A stretch of DNA of 64,000 bases from Mesorhizobium sp. M1B.F.Ca.ET.045.04.1.1 (GCF_003952465.1 NZ_CP034448.1:2705001-2769000); one strand, 5' to 3'. Positions 17,241 to 26,543 are shown, counted from the stretch's first letter. Program-made: numbers and translations. The notes: a model not told the origin generated them from the letters alone.

Positions 17241-18365
17241 TTACTGGCTGAGGACGTTGCTGATCTCGACCATATTGGAGCGCACGCGCAGGATATAGAA
17301 GCCCATGGTCGTCAGATGCGTCGGCAGAAGCCAGCCGTCCTCGCGGCCGTTGGCGATGATGAAAGGCTGGATGCGCAGCGCCGAGACGAACTGGGCGTCC
17401 ATCGTGTCCCACAGGTTCTGCAGGTGCTTTTCCTTGATCACATCGTCGAAATCGGCCTGAGCGCCCTTCATCAGGCCGTAATAGCCGTAGAGCTGGCCAA
17501 AGGCGAACCAGAAGCGGTCGTCGGCGCGGAAGTCGAACCAGCCGTCATTATGGTTCTCGGCCCGTTCCTTGAGGATCGCCGAGGTCGAGCCGATGTCGGA
17601 AGAGATGCGGTCGATGTACTGCTTCAGATTGTCGGCACGGGCATCGAACGTCGCCTGGCAGGTAGCAAGGCGGGCATTGAAGGAGCGCAGCTTGCGCACC
17701 GCGTCGCGGTAGTAGCTCGGCGTCGGCGTCTTCGGACCGAACGGGTTGAGGCCGAAATACCAGGTGTATTCATCGAACTGCAGGTTGCCGCGCGCGTCCT
17801 GCAGATCGGCGTCGATCTGCGAGGTGGTGCGCACGCGCCCGAGATTGTCGGCAAGCTCGGTCGCGGTGCGGCGCACCGCCTGGTTGATGCCGCGCTGGAA
17901 GGAGGCCTTGTTGTCCATCCAGGGCGTATGGTCCCAGTCGATGCCGAACAGGCCAAGCTTGTAGAGGATCATCGACGAGATCCAGGCATTCTGGTTGACG
18001 TTGAAGTCGGTGAGATCCGCGGCCACCTGGGCGATCGCCGAGTTGCCGCAGGTCTTGGCCGTGTCGGTGCCGGCGCCGGCCGAGACCTGCTCGCCGGCCG
18101 ACACGTTGCGCTTCTCGAAGGTGTATTTGTCGGGATAGTTCGGGTCGAAATTGTTCCACCACTGGGTGGCGTAGAAGAAGTTGGCATAGAGGCCGATCAG
18201 CACCAGAAGGGCGAGGCCGACCACGGCCTTGAGGATCCAGCCGCGCTGGCCGTACCACCGGCCGACCCACATGAACGGCCACAGGATGATGCCGACGACG
18301 AAGCCGATGCCGCGGCCGATCAATTGAAAAACCTGGGTGAAGAAATTCACGATCGGATCAAGCAT
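17241..18365 (-). CDS. DUF2333-family membrane-anchored protein
   Basis: 374 residues from the ATG at 18365 (a GTG at 18377 is possible). Two N-terminal hydrophobic segments (GFVVGIILWPFMWVG and ILKAVVGLALLVLIGLYANFF) anchor it; the rest is predicted soluble and periplasmic, with WWNNFDPNYPD following the membrane. The pattern fits DUF2333, a proteobacterial family of unknown function. It is the last gene of a same-strand module and starts 16 bp after the preceding stop, so a shared transcript is likely. Confidence 0.78.
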   Translation of the reverse strand: MLDPIVNFFTQVFQLIGRGIGFVVGIILWPFMWVGRWYGQRGWILKAVVGLALLVLIGLYANFFYATQWWNNFDPNYPDKYTFEKRNVSAGEQVSAGAGTDTAKTCGNSAIAQVAADLTDFNVNQNAWISSMILYKLGLFGIDWDHTPWMDNKASFQRGINQAVRRTATELADNLGRVRTTSQIDADLQDARGNLQFDEYTWYFGLNPFGPKTPTPSYYRDAVRKLRSFNARLATCQATFDARADNLKQYIDRISSDIGSTSAILKERAENHNDGWFDFRADDRFWFAFGQLYGYYGLMKGAQADFDDVIKEKHLQNLWDTMDAQFVSALRIQPFIIANGREDGWLLPTHLTTMGFYILRVRSNMVEISNVLSQ

Positions 18366-18381
18366 GGCTCTCGTCACCCCC

Positions 18382-19686
18382 TCAGTCAGTCAAGCCGTAA
18401 AGGCGCGCGCGGAACGCCGCCTTATCCTTCAGATATGTGGTTTTCAGAACGTCCACAACATGCGATCGCCAGGCGTCGCTGAAGCCGTCGAAGTCCTTGT
18501 AGAAGCCTGGTTTGTTGAAGACGTAGCGCGAGGCGAAGTCCTGCGGCACGAAATCCGAGATAAGCTGGTTGGTGAGCCAGGCATCGTGATGATCGGGCCT
18601 GGCGCGCACGACCAGGAAGCGCTGGCGCGGCGGCACATCTTCCAGCTTCAGGTGACCGAACTGGGCGATCTCGCGCTTGGCGGCGTTGAGGAAGGGGAAG
18701 TTGCCGTCGCTGGCGATCAGGTCGGCATGGCCGTGGATCCAGGTCTGCAGCCAGACCTTGTCGACATCGGTCAGGTTGCGGTTGGGCTCGGCGTCGCGGA
18801 TCAATGCCCGCACCACCATCTCGGCGCGATGCTCGAGATAGCCCGAGGCCTCGATCCAGGAGGCGCGCGGCAGGTCAAGGCGGCCGGTGGCGGCGAGGAA
18901 GCGGAACACCTTGTCGGCGTCGTTGATCGACAGATAGCTCACCTGCCAGGGCCGCGAGCGGCGGAAGCCTGGGGCGGAGGGATCGCTGATCACCGTCGTC
19001 ATGTCAGGGTCGACGAAGACGTAGAGTCCGCCGAAATGGCTGGTCCAGTAGGCGTTGTGGCGAAAGATCACCTGGTCCGGGACCAGCGCGTTCTCGCGGA
19101 TGTCGCCGCAGACCTTGGCGAGATCGACCATGCGCTCAAGCATGGCGTTGTCGCGCCAGGCGTCGGGCTCCTGCTTCAGCCGGTCGACGAGCTTGCCGAG
19201 CTCGGCCGCCTTGCCCAGCACGTCCTCGGCCGACAGCACCTTGAACTCGACCTGGTTGATCGACAGCAGGTCCTCGATGTCGTTGACCTTGGGGACGGAA
19301 TCCTCGATCTCGCCGTAGATGACATCCTTGATGGTCAGCGCGTCGATGGCGCGCTGGTTCTTGGACATGAACTCGAACATCAACTGCGAGGTGTTGGAGA
19401 AAGCGGTGTGCACCACCGGCAGGTCGATCTGCGACGGCGTCAGGATGATGAAGCGGCGATTGACCTCGTTGGGATCGAGATAGTCGTAGTCGCCGCATTC
19501 CTCGGCGACCTCGGGCGAGAAGCCGGTGCGGTCAATCTGGAAGCTCTTCAGCTTGGTAGGCTCGAGGCCAAAGGCGACAAGTGCCTTGTTGTAGCGCTGG
19601 ATGAGATGCGGCTCGTCGACGGCGAGCAGCCTGCCATAGATCAGCTCGTTATCGCGCAGGAGATCGGGTTTCTTGGCGGAGGTCAT
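18382..19686 (-). CDS. DUF6638-like protein of the AAA+ module
   Basis: 434 residues from the ATG at 19686; upstream in-frame codons run through the left inverted repeat of the DUF559 unit and are not part of the protein. It has no signal peptide or membrane helix and contains a region rich in charged residues (LSAEDVLGKAAELGKLVDRLKQ) and aromatic segments such as HNAYWTSHFGGLYVFVDPDM. I believe it matches the DUF6638 family but cannot assign a role. It lies between the AAA+ ATPase gene and the DUF2333 gene. Confidence 0.65.
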   Translation of the reverse strand: MTSAKKPDLLRDNELIYGRLLAVDEPHLIQRYNKALVAFGLEPTKLKSFQIDRTGFSPEVAEECGDYDYLDPNEVNRRFIILTPSQIDLPVVHTAFSNTSQLMFEFMSKNQRAIDALTIKDVIYGEIEDSVPKVNDIEDLLSINQVEFKVLSAEDVLGKAAELGKLVDRLKQEPDAWRDNAMLERMVDLAKVCGDIRENALVPDQVIFRHNAYWTSHFGGLYVFVDPDMTTVISDPSAPGFRRSRPWQVSYLSINDADKVFRFLAATGRLDLPRASWIEASGYLEHRAEMVVRALIRDAEPNRNLTDVDKVWLQTWIHGHADLIASDGNFPFLNAAKREIAQFGHLKLEDVPPRQRFLVVRARPDHHDAWLTNQLISDFVPQDFASRYVFNKPGFYKDFDGFSDAWRSHVVDVLKTTYLKDKAAFRARLYGLTD

Positions 19687-19719
19687 ATGCGCGACCCCGC
19701 GGGGTTTTCCTGTATGGAC

Positions 19720-19795
19720 GAAGGATAGAGCGCCAACGCTGGCGACCCCCTCTCCCCGTTCTTCACGGGGAGAGGGTAAGGGTGAGGGGCAGCGC
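19720..19795. repeat. Left 76-bp inverted repeat of the DUF559 unit
   Basis: Pairs with 20220-20295 in inverted orientation; I count 68 of 76 matching positions, with the inner 38 identical. The arm itself contains a hairpin (CCCTCTCCCCGT ... ACGGGGAGAGGG). It begins 33 bp upstream of the DUF6638-like ATG and ends six bases beyond the DUF559 stop codon. Confidence 0.85.
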
Positions 19796-19801
19796 GAACC
19801 G

Positions 19802-20218
19802 TCAAGGATATGTCTCCCCATAACCTTCGGCAGCAAAAAATCGAAGGTCGTGCGTATCGATGTGGCGCTCTAAACGCTGCTCGACGGCCGCCAGTATGGT
19901 CTCAAGCACGGCCTCCCTTTCTTTCAAAACGTCGATATTCCAAAAGCGGAGGATGGACCAGCCGGCCGACACCATGAAGCGATCGCGGATCTGATCGCGT
20001 TTGTTCGCGAAATGCTGGCTCCCATCGACTTCGACTACAAGTTGGCATTCCCTGCAAGCAAAGTCGGCGAAGTAGGGACCGATAGGAAATTGGCGCACGA
20101 ATTTGTTGCCGTTCAGCCTGCGGTCACGCAGTTCGATCCAAAGTGCGTTTTCGGCGTCATTGTCTGACTGCCGCAATCGCCGCGCTCGCTTCGTCGTCTC
20201 GATTACCGGTCCACGCAC
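19802..20218 (-). CDS. DUF559/Vsr-like endonuclease-domain protein
   Basis: 138 residues from a GTG at 20218; another GTG at 20233 is inside the right inverted repeat. The sequence shows the DUF559 pattern: KRARRLRQSDNDAENALW, then RLNGNKFVRQFPIGPYFADFACRECQLVVEVDGSQH, which carries the Vsr/PD-(D/E)xK-type acidic residues, and a final helix. Small proteins of this family are common in alphaproteobacteria and are often flanked by palindromic repeats. Here the gene is bracketed by a pair of 76-bp inverted repeats and splits an otherwise compact operon. Confidence 0.85.
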   Translation of the reverse strand: MRGPVIETTKRARRLRQSDNDAENALWIELRDRRLNGNKFVRQFPIGPYFADFACRECQLVVEVDGSQHFANKRDQIRDRFMVSAGWSILRFWNIDVLKEREAVLETILAAVEQRLERHIDTHDLRFFAAEGYGETYP

Positions 20219-20219
20219 G

Positions 20220-20295
20220 GCGCTGCCCCTCACCCTTACCCTCTCCCCGTGAAGGACGGGGAGAGGGGGGCGCCGACGTTGGCACCACATCCTTC
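20220..20295. repeat. Right 76-bp inverted repeat of the DUF559 unit
   Basis: Inverted partner of 19720-19795. It begins GCGCTGCCCCTCACCCTTAC and ends ATCCTTC, and ends 25 bp from the stop of the AAA+ ATPase gene. Its inner hairpin uses arms CTCTCCCCGT and ACGGGGAGAG. Confidence 0.85.
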
Positions 20296-20320
20296 CGCAC
20301 TCGCGGGCAGCGAAGAAAGC

Positions 20321-22231
20321 CTACGCATTCCACAACCCCTTCTTCTTCAATTCCTCCATCTCGCGCGCGGCGCGCTCGCGCAGACGTGCGTCGCGCAGGA
20401 GCTTCTCCACCGCGGCGTCGTCGGACTTGTCGGAATAGCGGAATTCGGAATCGGCGTAGCGGTTGATCTCCTGCATGACCATGTCCATCGAGAACGGCCC
20501 GCGCAGTTCCTCGATCATCGCCTTCTTGTCGTCGTAGCTCTTGTGCATGAAGGCTTCCGGCTTCTCGAACCAGTCGTCCGGCAGCTCGATGTCCATGGCG
20601 CGCATCTTGATGGCGTCGGTGACGTTCTTGATGGCGCGGCCGGTGAAGCGCGGCTCGGCGTCCTTGATCATGTGCAGGTAGGTGCCGATGTCGGCCATGG
20701 TCTTGGGCGCGCCGTTCTCCTTCATGTAGCGCTCGTAGACCTTCATCAGCCCGTCTTCCTGCGGCTTCTCGTGCTCCTCATAGGCTTCGGCGACGGCGCG
20801 CTGGATCTCCTGCGCGGCATAGAGCTCGTGGTCCCCAAGCGGGATCTTGTGGTTCTTGCCGGCGAGCAGCACGAAGATGTCGATGTAGTCGTCGCGCGTT
20901 TGCGGTCCGTCGACCAGCCAGCGGGCGCCGGCGCGCTGGCGCAGCGCATCGTCGACATTTTCCGGATAGTTGGAAAACATGCCGAAGGAGCAGTTGCCGC
21001 GCACCACGGTGGCCGCACCTGCAAAAGCATCCATAAGCACGCCGGTAATCTCCTGCTGGCCGGCGGACGCGCGATCGTCGGAGCGGCGCGCCGCCACCTG
21101 GTCGATGTCGTCGATGGTGCCGAAACCGATGGCGCGCGGATTGAGCACATTGTTGATGAACTGGCGGCAGTTCTGGCCGGACTTGCCCTGGTAGGACGAG
21201 ATCTGGTCGACGCCGAAATTCTCGTAGGCGAAGGGGTAGCCGGCCACCTGGCAGTAGCCGTTGACGAGGCCGGCGATCATCTGGATCAGCGTCGTCTTGC
21301 CGGTGCCCGGCGCGCCGTCGCCGATGAAGGTGAACAGGAAGCCGCCGAGCTCGACAAAAGGGTTCAACTCGCGCTCGAAGTCATAGGCCATCAGCATCTT
21401 GGCCAGCCTGACCGACTGGAATTTGGCGATGTGATTGCCGACGACCTCTTCCGGTTTCTTGAAGGTCATCACCAGCGGCTTCGAACGTTTGCCGGGCGCG
21501 ACGTCGAAGCCGTCGAGGGTGAAGTCGTCGACGTCGATGCGGATGTGCGCGTTCTCGAACGGGCCGATGCCGTCGAAGCGGCCCTTGCGCGCCAGGAGCC
21601 CGTCGATGGCGACGCGGGCGAAGGCGCGCCCCCGCGTCATCAGGTCGGCGTCATCCTTCGAGCCGGCAATCGCCTTGTCGAGCCCGGCCACGATCGACTT
21701 CACCGCGTCCTGCGGCGTGTCGAACAGAAAGTCCGGCTCGGGAATATCGTTCGGCGCCTCACCGTCGCTGTCGATCAGCTGGAAGAGGTAGGAGGCGAGG
21801 CTGAAGGCGGAAATGTAAGCCGAGGCCGACAAAAGTTTCTTGAAGGCCGCGGCCTCATCGCCTTCGAGCGGCGCGCGGGCGTTCTTGGCCTGCAGGCTTT
21901 CGAGGTCGGAGCCTTCGGCGAAGACATCCGATACGGCAAGCGCGATCGCCAAGCCGCGCCGGGCACGGAAGAGGAGCATGTGCTGCGGGATGGTCATCAA
22001 CTGGTCGTCGGGATGGACGGCTTGAACCGTTTTCGACAGTTCGACCTCGCGCGTGCGGCGCACCGAGCCGGTCGACACGGTCGAGACGAAACGACGGTTG
22101 GTGCCGGCAAGCGGCGTGCCGGATTCCCGCGACGGATCCTCCAGCACGACGATGCGGGTGATGAAGCTCTGCGCGGTGGCGCGGTGCTTTTCGATTGCCG
22201 CTTCCGAGATCGTGGTCAGCCCGGTGTCCAT
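20321..22231 (-). CDS. AAA+ family ATPase
   Basis: 636 residues. A large N-terminal region of about 310 residues precedes the ATPase core. Walker A is GDGAPGTGKTT; the Walker B-like segment is GTIDDIDQVA; a sensor 1-like Asn is in GMFSNYPENV; and LRQRAGARW gives arginine-finger candidates. The C-terminal part is helical and ends in a charged tail (REMEELKKKG). It has no membrane segments, so it is presumably cytosolic, remodelling a protein partner. The adjacent coiled-coil, soluble and membrane-anchored proteins are likely partners. Only 22 bp separate it from the upstream gene. Confidence 0.85.
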   Translation of the reverse strand: MDTGLTTISEAAIEKHRATAQSFITRIVVLEDPSRESGTPLAGTNRRFVSTVSTGSVRRTREVELSKTVQAVHPDDQLMTIPQHMLLFRARRGLAIALAVSDVFAEGSDLESLQAKNARAPLEGDEAAAFKKLLSASAYISAFSLASYLFQLIDSDGEAPNDIPEPDFLFDTPQDAVKSIVAGLDKAIAGSKDDADLMTRGRAFARVAIDGLLARKGRFDGIGPFENAHIRIDVDDFTLDGFDVAPGKRSKPLVMTFKKPEEVVGNHIAKFQSVRLAKMLMAYDFERELNPFVELGGFLFTFIGDGAPGTGKTTLIQMIAGLVNGYCQVAGYPFAYENFGVDQISSYQGKSGQNCRQFINNVLNPRAIGFGTIDDIDQVAARRSDDRASAGQQEITGVLMDAFAGAATVVRGNCSFGMFSNYPENVDDALRQRAGARWLVDGPQTRDDYIDIFVLLAGKNHKIPLGDHELYAAQEIQRAVAEAYEEHEKPQEDGLMKVYERYMKENGAPKTMADIGTYLHMIKDAEPRFTGRAIKNVTDAIKMRAMDIELPDDWFEKPEAFMHKSYDDKKAMIEELRGPFSMDMVMQEINRYADSEFRYSDKSDDAAVEKLLRDARLRERAAREMEELKKKGLWNA

Positions 22232-22253
22232 CGAGGGTGCTCCGCGGTTGAAA

Positions 22254-23399
22254 TCAGACGTCGCTGATGACCTGCCCCTTGGACAGGATGTGGACCTTGT
22301 AGCCGGAAAAGATCTTCTGCGCCTCGCCGGCGGCGTAGAGCGCCTGATAGGCCTCGTGCGGGATCAGCGCATGGTTCTCGTAGCTCGACACGCCCTGGCG
22401 CGCCGCCTCGAGGTCGTCGGTGTTGATGAAGAATTCCTGCGTCGTCTTCTCGCTGGAGAACAGGCCCTTGCGGCCGGGTTTCTCGCTCTTGGAAAAGACT
22501 TCCTGGATGGTCCAGGTGAGCAGCCAGGCATTTTCCGGCTTGCGCACCTTTGCCAGTACCTCGGTCACGGTCGAATTGTTGTCGGTGATGCCTGCGGAAT
22601 AGAAGGGACCGAGCACGACGCGCCTCAACTGCTTCGGGTGCAACGGCTCGAAATCCTTGTCAAGATTGACCGCGATGGTTGCGGGCGAGAGCGTATAGGC
22701 CGAGTTCTTCTCGGTGAAATCGTCGAAGCGATGGGCAAGCTCTGGGTTGAGCAGGCCGTCGACGGGAAGCGGGATGTCGACCCGCTCATTGAGCTTGCCG
22801 TTCTCGTCGACAAGCTGGCGCACCATGCTCTCGGAGGAGTCCTCCACTGTCACCATGTAGACCAGCGGCAGGTTGGCGCTGCCGTCGAACGAGGCCCAGT
22901 GGACGAGGTAATAGGGCCGCAAGGTTTTCGGATTGACCGAGACCTTCGCCGTCTGCGCCAGGATGAAGGGACCGAAGGTCGCCTCGCTCTTGACGTCTTC
23001 CAGATAGAGCCGCTCGGCCATCGACTTCTGCAGCGCCGCGGGAAACTCCTTGTGGCGCAGAATGAAGTCGGCCATCTCCTCGCGCAGCTCGCCGGCCTGC
23101 GGAATGTTGGCGAGCCGTGCGTCGGCCTGACGGCGGTCGTTCTCCAGCTCGAGCAGGTTCTGGAAAACCGGATAGCCGCTGTCGGCGCGCGAGATACGGA
23201 ACGTGTCCATGAAGCCGAGCCGGTTGCGCCAGCAGGAAAAAGACTTGTCCAGCCGGGCGATGTATTCGGCGACGATCCTGGCGACGATGCCATGCCGGTA
23301 GAGCGGCGAGCGGTCGTCGCGCATGAATATTTCCAGCCCGCTCAGCGCCGCTGTGATAGCGGAGAAGTAGCGCGCCGCCGCTTCATTTTCGGGGGTCAT
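22254..23399 (-). CDS. Hypothetical soluble protein of the AAA+ module
   Basis: 381 residues with no signal peptide or membrane helix. The first about 130 residues look helical (AAARYFSAITAALSGLEIF, ARIVAEYIARLDKSF); the remainder is mixed alpha/beta with FGPFILAQTAKV and LVYMVTVEDSSESM. I do not recognise a family. It lies 34 bp after the coiled-coil gene and 22 bp before the AAA+ gene on the same strand, so it probably works with both. Confidence 0.65.
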   Translation of the reverse strand: MTPENEAAARYFSAITAALSGLEIFMRDDRSPLYRHGIVARIVAEYIARLDKSFSCWRNRLGFMDTFRISRADSGYPVFQNLLELENDRRQADARLANIPQAGELREEMADFILRHKEFPAALQKSMAERLYLEDVKSEATFGPFILAQTAKVSVNPKTLRPYYLVHWASFDGSANLPLVYMVTVEDSSESMVRQLVDENGKLNERVDIPLPVDGLLNPELAHRFDDFTEKNSAYTLSPATIAVNLDKDFEPLHPKQLRRVVLGPFYSAGITDNNSTVTEVLAKVRKPENAWLLTWTIQEVFSKSEKPGRKGLFSSEKTTQEFFINTDDLEAARQGVSSYENHALIPHEAYQALYAAGEAQKIFSGYKVHILSKGQVISDV

Positions 23400-23433
23400 G
23401 GCACTGCCCTGGAAGAAAATGCCGGCACGCCGC

Positions 23434-24522
23434 CTACTGCTGCACGTAGTTGGCGGAATTGTGCTTCTTCATCACCTCGTCGAATCGGCGGGCGAAGGCA
23501 TCGTCGGCGAGCTTCTTGCGGCGCTGGATGTCGGCGCTGGCCACCATGTTCTTCTCGTGCATTTCGAGCAGGTCGCCGATGTGCTTCTGGGAGGCGGCGC
23601 CGATGCCGGCCATGGTTTCCTCGGCGGTGTTGTCGACCTGGCTGCCAAGCGTGTTGATCTTGTGGGCGACGTCCTGCTGGGCGGCGGTCTTCAGCGAGTC
23701 TTCCAGCGCTTTGTACAACACGATGCGCTGCTCGGTATCTATGGTCAGCTTGTTGATCAGCGTCGACTGCGCGGCGATCTGGTTGTTGAGGGAATCCACG
23801 AAGGTCTGGAACATCGAGGTGTAGCGTTCCAGCGTCTGGCTTTCGGCGAGCAACTCCTGCTCCTTGGCCTGCTTCTCGTTGTATTCTGTCGCCATCTTGG
23901 AACGCTCGCCTTCGAGCTGGGTGCGCTCCTTCTGGCTGGTCGAGGCGGCGATCTTGTTCTCGATGTCGAGCAGCATCGGGTTGAGCTCCTCGATGCGCTT
24001 CTGCACCGCCTCGAGATTGGCCATGGTCGCCTTGCGGCGCTCGATCACCTGCGACAGGCTGGTCTCGGAGGTCTTGTAGCGCTGGTCGAGGATCTGCTTC
24101 TGGGCTTTGAGAATACCGACGATGGTATCGGATTTGGCCAGCAGCTCCTGCAGGTTGCCGGCCAGCGACATGTTGCGCACGCGGTCGGTGCGCATGCGCT
24201 GCTTGCGCTGTGCCGAGAAGACGCCGACGAAATTTTCCCAACCGGTATAGTTCTTCATGCTCTCGAACTCGGCGCCGAAGACGTTGGTGGCGTCTTCCAG
24301 CCCGATGATCAGGTCGGCGATATTGCCTTCCATCACCTTCTGCTGCTTGAGCACGTCCTCGATGCGGGCGTTCTCGATGTCGAAATTGGCGTCGCCGATC
24401 TTCTTGTCGGCCTGGGCGAGCGTGTCGAGCACTGTGCCGGACTGCTCGATCTTGGTGCGCATGTCCTCGACGACTTGCTTGGTCTTGGCAATTTCGGCAT
24501 CGAAATTCTGCAATGTCGCCAT
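23434..24522 (-). CDS. Long coiled-coil protein, first gene of the AAA+ module
   Basis: 362 residues from the ATG at 24522, which has GGGAGG seven bases upstream; the upstream extension to 24588 has no support. Nearly the whole protein is predicted helical with heptad patterns (QVVEDMRTKIEQSGTVLDTL, IERRKATMANLEAVQKRIEEL, EYNEKQAKEQELLAESQTL). Its general look recalls TelA/KlaA-like toxic-anion-resistance coiled-coil proteins, but I would not assign it. It heads the module, so its promoter probably lies in 24523-24763. Confidence 0.7.
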   Translation of the reverse strand: MATLQNFDAEIAKTKQVVEDMRTKIEQSGTVLDTLAQADKKIGDANFDIENARIEDVLKQQKVMEGNIADLIIGLEDATNVFGAEFESMKNYTGWENFVGVFSAQRKQRMRTDRVRNMSLAGNLQELLAKSDTIVGILKAQKQILDQRYKTSETSLSQVIERRKATMANLEAVQKRIEELNPMLLDIENKIAASTSQKERTQLEGERSKMATEYNEKQAKEQELLAESQTLERYTSMFQTFVDSLNNQIAAQSTLINKLTIDTEQRIVLYKALEDSLKTAAQQDVAHKINTLGSQVDNTAEETMAGIGAASQKHIGDLLEMHEKNMVASADIQRRKKLADDAFARRFDEVMKKHNSANYVQQ

Positions 24523-24763
24523 AGGGGCCTCCCGCTTCGGCATCCGGTTTCGTGTCGCACGTGGCGGCGAATATATGTGGGGCCTCAAGGGATTGAAAGA
24601 CGGAAGACAAGGAGAAGCGCCAAAACAAAAGAATTGGTTGGGCCCTTGAAAGACAAGGCAAGCATGCTCAAGGCGCGAGTAATGCGCATCGCCTTCAAGC
24701 AGCTTGAACTGATATGCTTAAGCTATTGTTTTTGCGCGGCAAGGCCGTCGGCAGGTCTCCGCC

Positions 24764-25375
24764 TCAATTACGGGCAAAACCGATGAAGTCATCGGGCGCG
24801 GCCCGGCCCATTTCCTCTTCCCAGTGCTGGCGGCAGAGCGAGACATAGACGTCCTTGCCGATCGCCACCTGCTCGCCCTGCTTGGCCACCTTGCCGTCGG
24901 GACCGAGGCGCACGACCATCGTCGCCTTGCGGCCGCAGCGGCAGATGGTGCGCACTTCGCGCAGGTCGTCGGCGATGGCAAGCAGCGCGCGCGAGCCGGA
25001 AAACAGCTTGCCCTGGAAATCGGTACGCAGGCCGTAGCACATGACCGGGATGTTCAGCCGGTCGGCGATGCGGGCAAGCTGCCAGACCTGCTCTTCCTCC
25101 AGGAACTGCGCCTCGTCGACGAATATGCAATGCACGGTCGTGTGCTCGTGATGCTCGGCGACGCGGGCGTAGAGATCGTCGCCGTCGCGGAACATCTCGG
25201 CCTCGGCCTCAAGACCGATGCGCGACGAGATCAGTCCGGTGTCGCCCTTGCGATAATGGCCGGCGACGAACAGCATCGCCGTCATGCCGCGTTCGCGGTA
25301 GTTGTAGGACGCCTGCAAGAGCATCGTTGTCTTGCCGGCATTCATCGTCGCGTAATTGAAGTAGAGCTTGGCCAT
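24764..25375 (-). CDS. tdk: Thymidine kinase
   Basis: 203 residues, typical of type II thymidine kinase. The P-loop is MNAGKTTMLLQ, the Walker B equivalent is IFVDEAQFL, the zinc site includes CRCGRKA, and CYGLRTDFQGKLFSGS is the substrate-lasso region. It phosphorylates thymidine for salvage. It is on the same strand as the downstream AAA+ module, but a gap of about 240 bp separates it, so co-transcription is uncertain. Confidence 0.95.
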   Translation of the reverse strand: MAKLYFNYATMNAGKTTMLLQASYNYRERGMTAMLFVAGHYRKGDTGLISSRIGLEAEAEMFRDGDDLYARVAEHHEHTTVHCIFVDEAQFLEEEQVWQLARIADRLNIPVMCYGLRTDFQGKLFSGSRALLAIADDLREVRTICRCGRKATMVVRLGPDGKVAKQGEQVAIGKDVYVSLCRQHWEEEMGRAAPDDFIGFARN

Positions 25376-25607
25376 GGCGCCCTTTTAAGCCGAGTTGCCG
25401 CGGCACTGGGAGGGGGCGCCAGCGCCGTCCACTAAAAAAGCCGCCCTGCCGGAAAGGCGTGGTCATGTCGCTGAATGGCCAGCGCGCGCCGTTCATCGTG
25501 ATGTGGCGCCGCTTGAAACCACATCAAAATGGTGTTTGGCTGACGAAACAAGGCGGTCGCAAGAACCGTGACTTCGAGCCGCCTCGAATTGCAATGGGAG
25601 AAAGTTA

Positions 25608-26543
25608 ATGTCGCGTATGAAATCCTTCGTCGCCGGCCTCGGCCTGGCGGCGCTTCTGTCTACGACCGCCGCCTATGCCGGCGACCCGGCGAGCTGCAAG
25701 GCGGTGCGTCTGTCCGATGTCGGCTGGACCGACATCCAGGCGACCACGGGGCTGGCCTCGGTGCTGCTCACCGCGCTCGGCTACGAGCCGCAGGTGATCC
25801 AGCTTTCGGTGCCGGTGACCTATGCGTCGCTGAAGAACAAGGACCTCGACGTCTTCCTCGGCAACTGGATGCCGTCGATGACCAATGACATCAAGGACTA
25901 CACCGCCGACGGCTCGGTCGAGACGGTAAGCACCAACCTGACCGGCGCCGGCTACGGCATCGTCGTGCCGACCTATGTCGCCGATGCCGGCGTCAAGACG
26001 CTGACCGATCTCGGCAAGTTCAAGGACAAGTTCAACGGCAAGATCTACGGCATCGAGGCCGGCAATGACGGCAACCGCATCATCCTCGACATGATCAAGA
26101 ACCCGAAGGACAACCTCGAAGGCTTCGAACTCGTCGAGTCGTCGGAAGCCGGCATGCTGACCCAGGCCGAGCAGTCGATGAAGAACAACGAGTGGATCGC
26201 CTTCCTCGGCTGGACGCCGCATCCGGTGATGGGCGCCATGAAGATCACCTACCTCGACGGCATGGGCGACAGCGGCTTCGGCGCGGCAACCGTCTACACC
26301 AACGTGCGCAAGGGCTACACCACCGAATGCCCGAACGCCGGCAAGTTCATCTCCAACCTGAAGTTCAATCTCGACATGGAAGGCGAGATGATGGACGCGA
26401 TCCTCAAGGGCGGCGATGCCCAGACGGTCGCCACCGACTGGCTGAAGAAGCATCCGGACGCGATCGCGCCCTGGATCGCAGGCGTGACCACCTTCGATGG
26501 TGGCGACGCGGCGGCGGCGGTCAAGACCGCGCTCGGGAGCTGA
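25608..26543 (+). CDS. choX: Choline ABC transporter substrate-binding protein
   Basis: 311 residues with a Sec signal peptide (GLGLAALLSTTAAYAG). The mature protein matches ChoX/ProX-type quaternary-amine binding proteins: RLSDVGWTDIQATTGLAS, DVFLGNWMPSM and FLGWTPHPVMG carry the aromatic residues that box the choline ammonium group. GGAGAAAG precedes the ATG. It is the first gene of choXWV, and a hairpin follows it, so it is likely made in excess over the membrane components. Confidence 0.92.
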   Translation: MSRMKSFVAGLGLAALLSTTAAYAGDPASCKAVRLSDVGWTDIQATTGLASVLLTALGYEPQVIQLSVPVTYASLKNKDLDVFLGNWMPSMTNDIKDYTADGSVETVSTNLTGAGYGIVVPTYVADAGVKTLTDLGKFKDKFNGKIYGIEAGNDGNRIILDMIKNPKDNLEGFELVESSEAGMLTQAEQSMKNNEWIAFLGWTPHPVMGAMKITYLDGMGDSGFGAATVYTNVRKGYTTECPNAGKFISNLKFNLDMEGEMMDAILKGGDAQTVATDWLKKHPDAIAPWIAGVTTFDGGDAAAAVKTALGS

